This document shows positions 43,766 through 52,057 of a stretch of DNA of 64,000 bases, piece by piece. The DNA lies in the NCBI RefSeq assembly GCF_030010235.1, contig NZ_JASCRS010000001.1:248001-312000 (forward strand), read 5' to 3'. The position numbers and the translations under genes were made by a program. Position 1 is the first letter of the stretch. Every line of letters starts with the position of its first letter. Below the pieces are notes generated by a model. It searched no databases. It had not been told where the DNA came from and saw only the letters and a program-made list of their open reading frames with translations. The stretch comes from Leucobacter sp. UT-8R-CII-1-4. GTDB taxonomy: Bacteria > Actinomycetota > Actinomycetes > Actinomycetales > Microbacteriaceae.

Positions 43766-44766
43766 GAGTTCTCCTGAACGGTTAAAAGGTTGTGACAAGC
43801 TACTGAGACGGTCGCAGTGCCTGTGCTGCTTGGCATCAGCTCCGGTTGTTCGCTACTGCAGCGCTCGGTCGCGAAGGCGCACCGCGTGCGAAAACGACAG
43901 CCACTCGGCGGTGTCACTGGACTTGGGATTTCGCCAGCAAGCATGATTCGGTCGTGCACGGAATCAATATCCGGGTCCGGCACCGGTATCGCAGAGCGAA
44001 GCGCCCTGGTATAGGGGTGTTGTGGGCGCTGAATGACTTCTTCGGCAGGACCAATCTCAACGATCTGACCGAGATACATCACGGCAATTCGATCGCTGAC
44101 GTGTCTCGCAACCGAAAGATCGTGTGTAATGAAGACGTAGCTCAGGCCGAGTTCACGCTGCAGATCTGTGAGCAAATTAATAATCTGCGCCTGTACAGAG
44201 ACGTCAAGCGAGGCAATCGACTCGTCAAGCACCAAAAACTCTGGGTCACAGGCCAGGGCACGGGCGATTCCCACTCGCTGCCGTTGACCGCCAGAGAGTT
44301 CGAACGGGAGCCGATCAGCGAGCGCTGGTTGTAAACGCACCAGTTTCAGCAGTTCAGCTACCCGCCCGGCAATCTCACGATGTGGCAGGCTCCGGTGTAC
44401 TTTCAGCGGCTCGGCAATGGAGGCACCAATGCTTACTCTGGGGTTGAGCGAGGTTTGCGGGTTTTGAAACACCAACTGGGCTCGTCTGCGCTCCGCTGGG
44501 CTCGGTTGGCGCATTGGATCGGCATCGCCGATTTGCACGACACCGCTGCTCGGCTCCTCGAGCCTCACGAGCATGCGGCCAAGTGTTGATTTTCCTGATC
44601 CGCTCTCACCAACTAGACCAAGTGTTTCTCCACGATGCACCTCTAGGCTGACGTCGGAAACCGCATGCACTTTCGCCACGGTTCGCCTCAGCAGCCCGCC
44701 CTTGATCGGGTACTCTTTTGCGGCATTGCTGACGCGCACAAGTACCTCGTTGTGTTGAATACTCAT
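43762..44766 (-). CDS. Oligopeptide/dipeptide ABC transporter ATP-binding protein (DppF/OppF type)
   Basis: The 334-residue ATPase has Walker [10 protein letters not shown], signature [15 protein letters not shown], Walker [13 protein letters not shown] (usual DEP is DES here) and VFITHDLSV, plus a C-terminal Cys-rich oligopeptide motif ([20 protein letters not shown]) that can bind an iron-sulfur cluster in related proteins. ATG at 44766 overlaps the preceding ATPase stop. It pairs with the DppD-type ATPase. Confidence 0.93.
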   Translation of the reverse strand: MSIQHNEVLVRVSNAAKEYPIKGGLLRRTVAKVHAVSDVSLEVHRGETLGLVGESGSGKSTLGRMLVRLEEPSSGVVQIGDADPMRQPSPAERRRAQLVFQNPQTSLNPRVSIGASIAEPLKVHRSLPHREIAGRVAELLKLVRLQPALADRLPFELSGGQRQRVGIARALACDPEFLVLDESIASLDVSVQAQIINLLTDLQRELGLSYVFITHDLSVARHVSDRIAVMYLGQIVEIGPAEEVIQRPQHPYTRALRSAIPVPDPDIDSVHDRIMLAGEIPSPVTPPSGCRFRTRCAFATERCSSEQPELMPSSTGTATVSVACHNLLTVQENS

Positions 44767-45767
44767 GACGGCTCCTGTGCTACTGACTCGGAGGAAACCA
44801 ACCCGCGAAGCGGATGCACGCAGGCTGTCTGATGGGCGGGGCCTATGCTCACGATTGGTGGCAGGGCTTCTCTGCACCGTCGCGATGCCATTGGGCAGCG
44901 GTCTGCAAACTGGCAGAGCGGCTCTGACACGGTCACGGTCGGCAAACCGCCGGGAATCGGTTCGAGTCGCATGCTTGGTCGATCAATTCTGGGGAGCGAC
45001 GCGATCAGGCCCGCGGTATAGTGGTGAGCCGGGCGCAGTAAGACCTCGCGAACCGGGCCTTCTTCCACCAGACGTCCCGCATACATCACGGCGATCCGGT
45101 CAACGAGCCGGGCGATCACGCTCAGGTCGTGTGTAATCCAGATCACGGCCATGTTGAGTTCTTTGCGGAGCCCCATCACGAGGTCAACAATCTGCGCCTG
45201 TACCGTCACGTCGAGCGCCGTTGTCGGCTCGTCGGCGATCAGCAACTCTGGGTCACCAACCAAGGCAAGCGCAATCATGATTCGCTGCAATTGACCACCC
45301 GAGAACTGGTGCGGGTACGAACTCAGCCGCTCACTCGGATTGGAGATTCCTACCCGTTCGAGCATGTGTACCGTGCGGGCCTCGATGGTTTGTCGATTGC
45401 GCTCACCATGCGCGCGCAATACCAATCGAAACTGGCGGCCGATGGTGAGCGTTGGATTCAACGCTGTCATTGCATCTTGATAGATCATCGCGATTCGGTC
45501 GCCCCGGATGCGTTGACTGCCCGCGTCATTTCCAAGCAATTCGATGCCGTCGAAAGTAGCTGATCCGCCGAGCTGCACCCCGTTTTTGGGGAGCAGGCCC
45601 ATCAAAGCGAGCGACGAAACTGATTTCCCCGATCCGCTCTCGCCAACAATTGCGAGTGCCTCTCCACGAGCGAGGCTGAATGAAACGCTGTCGACAGCGA
45701 TGAGCGGTCGGTCTTCTGCGTGAAACTCGACGCCGAGTTCGCGCACGTTCAGCAAGGGAGTTGCCAT
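44763..45767 (-). CDS. Oligopeptide/dipeptide ABC transporter ATP-binding protein (DppD/OppD type)
   Basis: The 334-residue ATPase has Walker A GESGSGKS, signature FSGGQLQRIMIALAL, Walker B LLIADEPTTALD and the switch His in WITHDLSV, with the C-terminal oligopeptide domain (CQFADRCPMASRRC). ATG has GGAGGAG upstream and overlaps the permease stop (TAATG). With the DppF-type partner it powers the importer. Confidence 0.94.
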   Translation of the reverse strand: MATPLLNVRELGVEFHAEDRPLIAVDSVSFSLARGEALAIVGESGSGKSVSSLALMGLLPKNGVQLGGSATFDGIELLGNDAGSQRIRGDRIAMIYQDAMTALNPTLTIGRQFRLVLRAHGERNRQTIEARTVHMLERVGISNPSERLSSYPHQFSGGQLQRIMIALALVGDPELLIADEPTTALDVTVQAQIVDLVMGLRKELNMAVIWITHDLSVIARLVDRIAVMYAGRLVEEGPVREVLLRPAHHYTAGLIASLPRIDRPSMRLEPIPGGLPTVTVSEPLCQFADRCPMASRRCREALPPIVSIGPAHQTACVHPLRGLVSSESVAQEPS

Positions 45768-46672
45768 TAGCTTCTCCTCCTTCGAGGGTCGAGGGCATCT
45801 GAGAGGCCGTCACCGACGTAGTTCACTGCGAGAGCGACCAAAAAGATCATGAGTCCAGGGAAGAACCCACGCCACCAGTGGCCCTGTGTGAGCACCGATT
45901 TCACTGATTGGTGGAGCAGTGCACCCCAGGTTGATTCGGGCGGCTGGAACCCCATGCCCAGAAACGAGAGCGCCGATTCCGCCAGAATCGCCGCTGCAAT
46001 ACCGAGAGTTGCGGTGACCACAATGGGGGTGATCGCACCGGGCAGCACGTGCACCGTCGCGAGTCTCAAATCGCGTGCGCCAAGGCCGCGTGCTGCCGTA
46101 ACAAACTCTTGCTGTTTTTCAGCCAGGCATGCTGCTCTGACCAAGCGGGCGGTGTTCATCCAGCTAAACAAAGCGATCGAAATCACAATCGGCCAGAAAT
46201 GCGGCCCTACCAGGGTGACCAGCAAGATCACCACGAAGAGGGCGGGAAGCGAATAGAACACGTCCACGATTCTCATCAGAATGTTGTCTACGACTCCACC
46301 GCAGTATCCGGCGATGGCGCCGACGGTGACTCCGAGCAGCAACGAGGAAAGTACTGCTGCGACGGCCACCGAAAGGGTGAGGCGTCCGCCTGTCAGAATC
46401 CGTGAAAGCTGATCACGGCCGAGCTCGTCCGTGCCCATCCAGTGCAGCAGTGACGGGGCCTGGTTTTTCGCCGTAAGATCCACCGTTTCTGGCGGGAACG
46501 GGGTGAGTAGCGGACCGATCACAACCGCAGCCACAATCACTAGCAGCGTGATTGCTCCGGCGACTGCGAGCCGGTGCCGCATGAAGCGCCGCAGGAATCC
46601 TGCGGGTCGAGAAGTGCGCGGCCGGATACGCGCAACGGCTGCGCCGACGGCGCCTGTTGTCGGGCTAGGCAT
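45767..46672 (-). CDS. Oligopeptide-type ABC transporter permease (DppC type)
   Basis: A protein of about 301 residues with six transmembrane helices, the typical DppC opening (hydrophobic helix, then LTPFPPETVDLTAKNQAPSL and HWMGTDELGRDQLSRIL) and the EAA loop FVTAARGLGARDLRLATVHV. I chose ATG at 46672 because it overlaps the preceding permease stop by 8 bp; an earlier in-frame Met lies inside that gene. It forms the channel with the DppB-type subunit. Confidence 0.93.
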   Translation of the reverse strand: MPSPTTGAVGAAVARIRPRTSRPAGFLRRFMRHRLAVAGAITLLVIVAAVVIGPLLTPFPPETVDLTAKNQAPSLLHWMGTDELGRDQLSRILTGGRLTLSVAVAAVLSSLLLGVTVGAIAGYCGGVVDNILMRIVDVFYSLPALFVVILLVTLVGPHFWPIVISIALFSWMNTARLVRAACLAEKQQEFVTAARGLGARDLRLATVHVLPGAITPIVVTATLGIAAAILAESALSFLGMGFQPPESTWGALLHQSVKSVLTQGHWWRGFFPGLMIFLVALAVNYVGDGLSDALDPRRRRS

Positions 46673-47633
46673 AGCTGATCCTCGGGTCAAGTCGCGCATA
46701 CACAAGATCGGCGACGATGTTGGCAATCACGACAAGCAGGGCGGCGATCATGAGGAGGCCGAGTAGCACCGGGTAGTCCCGCTCATTGGCCGATTCGATG
46801 AACAAGCGCCCCATCCCTGGGAGGCCAAAAATGGTTTCGGTGATTACCGCGCCGAGGAAGATTTCTGGAATGCTCAGCAGCACCACTGTGGTCACCGGAA
46901 TCGCCGCGTTTTTCATCGCGTGTCCAATGATCACCGTGCGCTCTCCCAGGCCAGAACCGCGAGCAGTGCGGATGTAGTCTTGCGCGAGCACGTCAAGCAT
47001 CGCCGAGCGCACATAGCGGGTGAGGGTGGCAACAGAAACGAGGCTGAGCACCATCACCGGCAAGATCAGGTGTTCTAGGCGATCAATGAACCCTGCGAAC
47101 CCGGTCGGGTTCGCCCGAAGATCTTGAAGGCCGGAAGCGGGCAACCAGCCGAGCTGAAACGAGAAAACGTAGACCAGCATCAGCGCAAACCAGAAGCTCG
47201 GGGTGGCTAGGCCGATAAACGAGAAACCTGTGGTGGTGTAGTCGAACACTGATTGCCGGTGTACCGCTGCAACCGCACCTATGACAAGTGAGAGCACTGT
47301 CGAGAACAGAAACGCGAGGCCAGATACCGTGAGCGTCACGCTGACCCGCTGACCGATGACGTCGAGCACGGGTTGACCAGTCTTGAACGAAGTGCCCCAG
47401 TCTCCCGTCAGAACTCCCCCAGCCCATCGCAGGTACTGCACAGGCATTGGGTCGTTGAGACCGTATTGTTCACGTATCTTTTCCATTTGCGCAGCGGCCG
47501 CCGGGTTGGAACCACCCTCGCCAAGCGAGAGTGGTCCACCCGGTGTCATCTGCAACAGCGCGAACACAATAATGCTGATCGCGAGTAGCAGCGGCAACGC
47601 TTGCAGAAGTCTGCGAGCGAGATAACTAGCCAT
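46665..47633 (-). CDS. Oligopeptide-type ABC transporter permease (DppB type)
   Basis: The 322-residue protein opens with MASYLARRLLQALPLLLAIS, followed by QMTPGGPLSLGEGGSNP, and carries the EAA loop QDYIRTARGSGLGERTVI, all standard for DppB. I chose ATG at 47633; it overlaps the binding-protein stop by 8 bp. The longer open frame upstream is inside that gene. It partners the DppC-type subunit. Confidence 0.93.
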   Translation of the reverse strand: MASYLARRLLQALPLLLAISIIVFALLQMTPGGPLSLGEGGSNPAAAAQMEKIREQYGLNDPMPVQYLRWAGGVLTGDWGTSFKTGQPVLDVIGQRVSVTLTVSGLAFLFSTVLSLVIGAVAAVHRQSVFDYTTTGFSFIGLATPSFWFALMLVYVFSFQLGWLPASGLQDLRANPTGFAGFIDRLEHLILPVMVLSLVSVATLTRYVRSAMLDVLAQDYIRTARGSGLGERTVIIGHAMKNAAIPVTTVVLLSIPEIFLGAVITETIFGLPGMGRLFIESANERDYPVLLGLLMIAALLVVIANIVADLVYARLDPRISYA

Positions 47634-49350
47634 TATTGGCTCCCGCGACCTCCCAGTGTGCAACGCTCTCGGGAGTCCAAGCGCTGTACCAAGAGTCGGT
47701 TGAAACACCGGTAATTCGCGAGTTCCAGGCCATACCGTTGATCCCCGCGTACAGCGGAAGCGCCACCCTGTCTTCGGTAAAGACGGTATTGATCTGGCCG
47801 AGCAGTTCGTTGCGGGCTGCCGGGTCCATTTCTTGCGCGGCTGCTTGTGCGAGCGCATCGTATTCTGGGTTGCTCCACCACGATGCTGAAATGCCTGCTG
47901 GGTTACTCTCGCTTGGAATTGAGGCAGTGGTGAATTGTGAAATCCAGGTCGCGGGATCGGGCAGGTAGCCGTCGCGAGTCATCGACATGTCGAAGTTTCC
48001 GCTCGCCAGCAGACCACCCTGCTCGCGTGAATCGAAGAGTCGGTTTGATGGCACGTTTTCGATCTTGATTTCAATACCGATGTCGGCCATGTTTTGCTGA
48101 ATGAGCTGCTGGTAAAGCTCACGTACCTGATCCCCCGCGATTGTCTGGAACTTCAGGCTTGCGCGGACGCCATCCTTTTCGCGAATACCGTCTGCACCCG
48201 GTGTCCAACCTGCTGCATCGAGGGCTTTTTCGGCGGCTTTTGGATCGTAGGCTGCGGGTTGTGACTCTACCGAGCCAACGCCTGCGTAGAGGAAACTGCC
48301 GGTGAGCGAACCGAAGCCACCGAGCACATCGTCGATGATTGCTTGCCGATCAATACCGCGGTCGATGGCCTCACGAATTGCGGGGTCGCCGAGCACTGGG
48401 TGTGGTTTCGAAAGATCTCCGTTGTCGCTGTGATTGAGCCAGAGCCATTCGACGTACCAGGGCTTGTCACTGATACTTGTCACGATGGGAGCACCGTCAG
48501 CTTCTTGTTTTGTCAGATTTTCAAAGTCTGCTCCGGTGAAAAAGAACACAGAATCGTATTCTCCACCGGCGAATGCTGTCATCGTGGATTCACGATCGGG
48601 TGTGATTTTGATCGTTACGCCGTCGAGTTTTGGGAGTTCTGGATCGACCCAGTAGTTGTCGTTTCGGCTGAGCGTTATGGCGTCGCCGGCTTTCCAGTCT
48701 TCGAGCACGAATGGTCCGGTGCCAAGCGGCAGGCGCACCTGAGGGTTGCTCTGTTCAATCTGCGCTGAATCAAATTTGTGCTTGGGAAGCACTACTTGGA
48801 ACAGGTTCAAGAATGAGGGAACCGGTTGGCTGAACGTCACCTCAAGTGTTTTGGAGTCAATCACCTTGGTCGAGGAAATTGCAGCGTATTCGGGGTCGGC
48901 AATAATCACCGAAGTTGGGTCTTGAATGGCTTCAACGGTGAAGGCGAGGTCTTCAGCGGTGAATGGTTCGCCGTCAGACCAGGCCGCGTTTTCTTTGATG
49001 GTGAAGGTGACGACTGTACCGCCTTCGGTGATCTGTCCGTTTTCAAGGGTGGGGATGCTGTCGGCGAGCCACGGGGTGTACTCACCGGCATCGGAAATGA
49101 GAAACATCGGTTCTTGCACGAATGCACGAATCAGCTCTGATCCGCTTTGCGCGGAGAAGAGGTGGTTCAGCACGCCCGGTTCCTGTACCAAAGCGATCAG
49201 GGCGCGGTCGCCGCCTGCGGTTGAGTCGCCGTTTGAGTTGCCTGGCGAGCATGCGACGAGGCCGATTCCGAGTGTTGCAGCTGCGATGGCTGCTGCGGCG
49301 CGTAGGCCGCGGCTACGTCGTGGGGTCAGTGAATTGCGTCTGGAGTTCAT
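47626..49350 (-). CDS. Family 5 peptide/opine/nickel-type substrate-binding lipoprotein
   Basis: A long N-terminal basic region and signal peptide end in LVAC (Cys34). The mature part is a 540-residue SBP_bac_5 fold with TIKENAAWSDGEPFTAEDLAFTVE and SGNFDMSMTRDGYLPDPATW near the end. It captures a peptide or other amphipathic solute outside the cell. It is the first gene of an eight-gene operon that includes importer subunits, the C45 hydrolase, alpha/beta hydrolase and RpiR. ATG with AAGGAT upstream. Confidence 0.94.
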   Translation of the reverse strand: MNSRRNSLTPRRSRGLRAAAAIAAATLGIGLVACSPGNSNGDSTAGGDRALIALVQEPGVLNHLFSAQSGSELIRAFVQEPMFLISDAGEYTPWLADSIPTLENGQITEGGTVVTFTIKENAAWSDGEPFTAEDLAFTVEAIQDPTSVIIADPEYAAISSTKVIDSKTLEVTFSQPVPSFLNLFQVVLPKHKFDSAQIEQSNPQVRLPLGTGPFVLEDWKAGDAITLSRNDNYWVDPELPKLDGVTIKITPDRESTMTAFAGGEYDSVFFFTGADFENLTKQEADGAPIVTSISDKPWYVEWLWLNHSDNGDLSKPHPVLGDPAIREAIDRGIDRQAIIDDVLGGFGSLTGSFLYAGVGSVESQPAAYDPKAAEKALDAAGWTPGADGIREKDGVRASLKFQTIAGDQVRELYQQLIQQNMADIGIEIKIENVPSNRLFDSREQGGLLASGNFDMSMTRDGYLPDPATWISQFTTASIPSESNPAGISASWWSNPEYDALAQAAAQEMDPAARNELLGQINTVFTEDRVALPLYAGINGMAWNSRITGVSTDSWYSAWTPESVAHWEVAGANNG

Positions 49351-49377
49351 CGTTGAATCCTTGCTTCAAAGCTTGGC

Positions 49378-49393
49378 CGTACACGTGTACGGT
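49378..49393. promoter_or_regulatory. 16-bp palindrome upstream of the importer operon
   Basis: CCGTACACGTGTACGG is a perfect palindrome 28 bp before the binding-protein start. It resembles the local TetR-type operator (CCGTACACTGTACG) but with two central bases instead of one, so it may be bound by a paralogue or weakly by the same protein. Confidence 0.6.
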
Positions 49394-49409
49394 TGTAGTT
49401 GATACTACA
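49394..49409. promoter_or_regulatory. RpiR-like operator upstream of the importer operon
   Basis: TGTAGTTGATACTACA has perfect 6-bp arms TGTAGT/ACTACA around TGAT. It resembles the site of the RpiR-family protein HexR (TGTAATTAAATTACA). The operon it precedes ends with an RpiR gene. A further half-site ACTACA lies at 49433-49438. Assignment to the RpiR protein is inferred. Confidence 0.62.
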
Positions 49410-49523
49410 TAATCAACATTTGTCGCACAAGCACTACATTTCGATGTTTATCCAAAACGACAAGAGGCGGCAGCTCAATACAACTACCGCCTCACACAAC
49501 AGAGCGCGTTGGATCGCCCGGCG

Positions 49524-50372
49524 CTACTCGACCGAGAGTTCCAACTCGCTACGAACATCCGGATCGCTCAGATCAACCTCGCGCGCCATTGCGTCTTCAA
49601 ACGCTCGCATCAATCCAGCGTCGCGCGCGGTGCTATCTTTGCCCCTTTTCCAGTAGGCGGCAGCGAATAGATGATCCCGGCTGCACCCAGCAGCTACCCA
49701 CTGCCGACGCAGCATCGCAACGGTCGCCGCTTCGGCAGCGAACCACGCCTGCGTCCCGGCCCAAGCTTGGGGGCCCTCTCCGCCAGACAGCGAAGCAACC
49801 TCACGAGTGATCCGTTCCGGCGTCCACGCTTCTTCCCCGGTAAACAGCGAAAGCTCTAAGCCCGGGTGTTCAATGAGGAGCGCGGCGGCGTCCTCCTCGC
49901 TCGGCGCGTGCAGAAACGCGCGAATCCTGTGCTGCTGAGGAATCTCACGCAGCAAGCTTGCGGCCGCTGGCAAGGCACTGGCATCAGCCACGATCAGGTG
50001 CGAGTCGATCCGCTCGCCAATCGAAAAATCACGGCGCACAGCATGCAGTTGAAGCTCATCACCAAGAGACAATGAGGTTAACCAGGGAGCAACGATTCCG
50101 CCCTCGTGCCGCAAGACATCGAAGGAAAGCGAGGCCGGAGTTGGCCGGCCAGTGACGCTCATTGCGCGGCGTTCAAGGGCACCGTCCCGCCCGGCGAGAC
50201 AGATCTTGATGCCGTCGGCAGGCAAGGTGGGCGAATAGCCAAGAAGCTCCTGCGCCGAAACCGTCACTCTCGTGTAGTTTGGCGCGATCCGCTCAATGCC
50301 CGTCACCACCGAAACACACGAAATGGGTGCGGCAGCGCTTAACTCACGAATTAGCGAGCGAATCGTATTCAC
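49524..50372 (-). CDS. Siderophore-interacting protein (SIP family)
   Basis: The 282-residue protein has the SIP flavin-binding half (ERIAPNYTRVTVSAQELLGY, then VLRHEGGIVAPWLTSLSLGD) and the NAD(P)H-like half (HLIVADASALPAAASLLREI). SIP proteins reduce ferric siderophores in the cytoplasm to release iron. The usual flavin motif R-x-Y-T/S reads RAMS here (within ERRAMSVTGR), so flavin binding may be altered. The GTG start overlaps the ABC gene upstream (GTGA), so it is coupled to the exporter-fold importer. In mycobacterial IrtA such a domain is fused to the transporter; here it is separate. Confidence 0.88.
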   Translation of the reverse strand: MNTIRSLIRELSAAAPISCVSVVTGIERIAPNYTRVTVSAQELLGYSPTLPADGIKICLAGRDGALERRAMSVTGRPTPASLSFDVLRHEGGIVAPWLTSLSLGDELQLHAVRRDFSIGERIDSHLIVADASALPAAASLLREIPQQHRIRAFLHAPSEEDAAALLIEHPGLELSLFTGEEAWTPERITREVASLSGGEGPQAWAGTQAWFAAEAATVAMLRRQWVAAGCSRDHLFAAAYWKRGKDSTARDAGLMRAFEDAMAREVDLSDPDVRSELELSVE

Positions 50373-52057
50373 TTCTCGGCCCCCACCAGTTGAATTGTGC
50401 GCTCTGGCTGCCACACAGATGGATCACGATGAGTCACGACGATCACCGTGGCGTCTAGCTGCCCGACGGTCTCTGCGATGCGCTTTTCTGTCGCTTCGTC
50501 GAGAGCCGCAGTCGCCTCATCCAGCAACAACACGGGTGCATTCTTCAGCAACGCTCGAGCAATGGCCACACGCTGCCGCTCACCACCCGATAGCGCCTGG
50601 CCGTGCGTGCCGACATCCTGGTGAATGCCTTTGCCATCTCTAGAGAGCAGCCCGCCCAATTGTGCACTCGTCAGCGCACCAATCACCTCAGCATCACTCG
50701 CCTCTGGTTTGCCAATTCGCACGTTTTCAGCGAGCGTGCCACTAAACACCACTGGGTGCTGTGACACGTAGGCAACGCGAGAGCAAAGCTCGGACTCAGT
50801 GATTTCGCTGAGCTCAACTCCGCCAAGCAACACCCGCCCAGCGTCTGGGTCATCAAACCTCATAAACAAGCCGCAAAGCGTACTTTTGCCCGACCCACTC
50901 GGGCCCGCAATGTGCACGGTTGACCCGGCCGGCACGGTGGCATCAAGGCCGCGAATCACTGGACCGTGAGTCACTGATTGCAAGCTCAGCTCAAGTCCAT
51001 CCGGTGTGCGTGCCCGGTCGGCCACAGGCTGCACAAGCGCGGGCGCACCAACCACTTCTCGATAGGCAAGTGTGTGAGCCCGCAAGGTGTTGAGCGAAAT
51101 GCCGATCAGAGCCAACTCATCAAGCGGCGCGCTCGCCCGCGCGGCGAGCACAATCAACGCCAGAGCCGCAGCGGGCTGCGAAAAGCCATCGCCCCAAACG
51201 AGCATGCAGAGCACCCCAGCAAGCGGCAACACACTCGCGAGCGCCGAAACTGCCGTAGCGGGTGCAGCAGCGTAGTTGCTTCGTTTCATTGCAGACTCTT
51301 GCTTCTGCCAGGCTTCGGAGGCACGGTCAAGTGCTCGTTCCGAACCCGCAGCGGTGCGCAGTAGTTCAAGCTGGTCAACCAACTCAAGTGTCGCCGCGTC
51401 GGCGCCCTGTTCGAGCTCATGCCTCACCTGATCGGCGCGCGCCAGACTGCGTTGCGCGATCACCTGCATGCCAAGCGCGACAATGAGCAGCACAAGGGTG
51501 AGTAGTGCAGCCGCCACCCCGCTCACTATCGCGATGCTCAGCACCAGAAGCAGAGGCACTAACGGGGCAAGGATCAGAGTTTGCAATTGGTGTGCAGGCA
51601 CCCCCATCAGGACCGGCACCGACCTGCCGGCAGCCGTACTCACGAGCGACCGGTGATCCTCCGTAAACCAGGCGAGTTTCGCTCGCGAAAGCGATGCTCC
51701 CATCGATTGATACAGGTCACCAGCAAGCCGGGCGCCAGCAAGGTACCCCGCTCTCGAGACAGCAATGGTTGCGACCACAGCAATCGAGGCCGAAAGCAGC
51801 ACCGAGATAACTCCTGCTCCGTCTCGAATGGCAAGTGCGAGCGATGTGTAGGCGGCGACTTCAAGCACTGCAACAACGACCCAACCGAGGGCGATACCTC
51901 GCAATCTCGCGCGAGCGCTTCCCGGAAACAGCTTCGTAAGACTCGGCCCGCTTCCGGGCTTTGTCCCTGAAGAGGTCGAGTCTGAGCTATTCAAGTCCGA
52001 ATGGTTCGAACTTGAGTGATTCGATCCTGAGGGCTTTTTTACGTCAAGCTTGTTCAC
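50369..52057 (-). CDS. ABC transporter with fused membrane and ATPase domains (IrtB/YbtQ-like)
   Basis: The 562-residue half-transporter has a hydrophilic Ser/Asn-rich head (about 40 residues), six transmembrane helices and an ATPase with Walker [10 protein letters not shown], signature LSGGERQR and Walker B PVLLLDEATAALDE. GTG start overlaps the preceding transporter gene. Exporter-fold pairs beside SIP genes and iron boxes are known importers of ferric siderophores (mycobacterial IrtAB, yersiniabactin YbtPQ); that role is inferred here. CydDC-like export of thiols or siderophore export are the alternatives. Confidence 0.85.
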   Translation of the reverse strand: MNKLDVKKPSGSNHSSSNHSDLNSSDSTSSGTKPGSGPSLTKLFPGSARARLRGIALGWVVVAVLEVAAYTSLALAIRDGAGVISVLLSASIAVVATIAVSRAGYLAGARLAGDLYQSMGASLSRAKLAWFTEDHRSLVSTAAGRSVPVLMGVPAHQLQTLILAPLVPLLLVLSIAIVSGVAAALLTLVLLIVALGMQVIAQRSLARADQVRHELEQGADAATLELVDQLELLRTAAGSERALDRASEAWQKQESAMKRSNYAAAPATAVSALASVLPLAGVLCMLVWGDGFSQPAAALALIVLAARASAPLDELALIGISLNTLRAHTLAYREVVGAPALVQPVADRARTPDGLELSLQSVTHGPVIRGLDATVPAGSTVHIAGPSGSGKSTLCGLFMRFDDPDAGRVLLGGVELSEITESELCSRVAYVSQHPVVFSGTLAENVRIGKPEASDAEVIGALTSAQLGGLLSRDGKGIHQDVGTHGQALSGGERQRVAIARALLKNAPVLLLDEATAALDEATEKRIAETVGQLDATVIVVTHRDPSVWQPERTIQLVGAEK

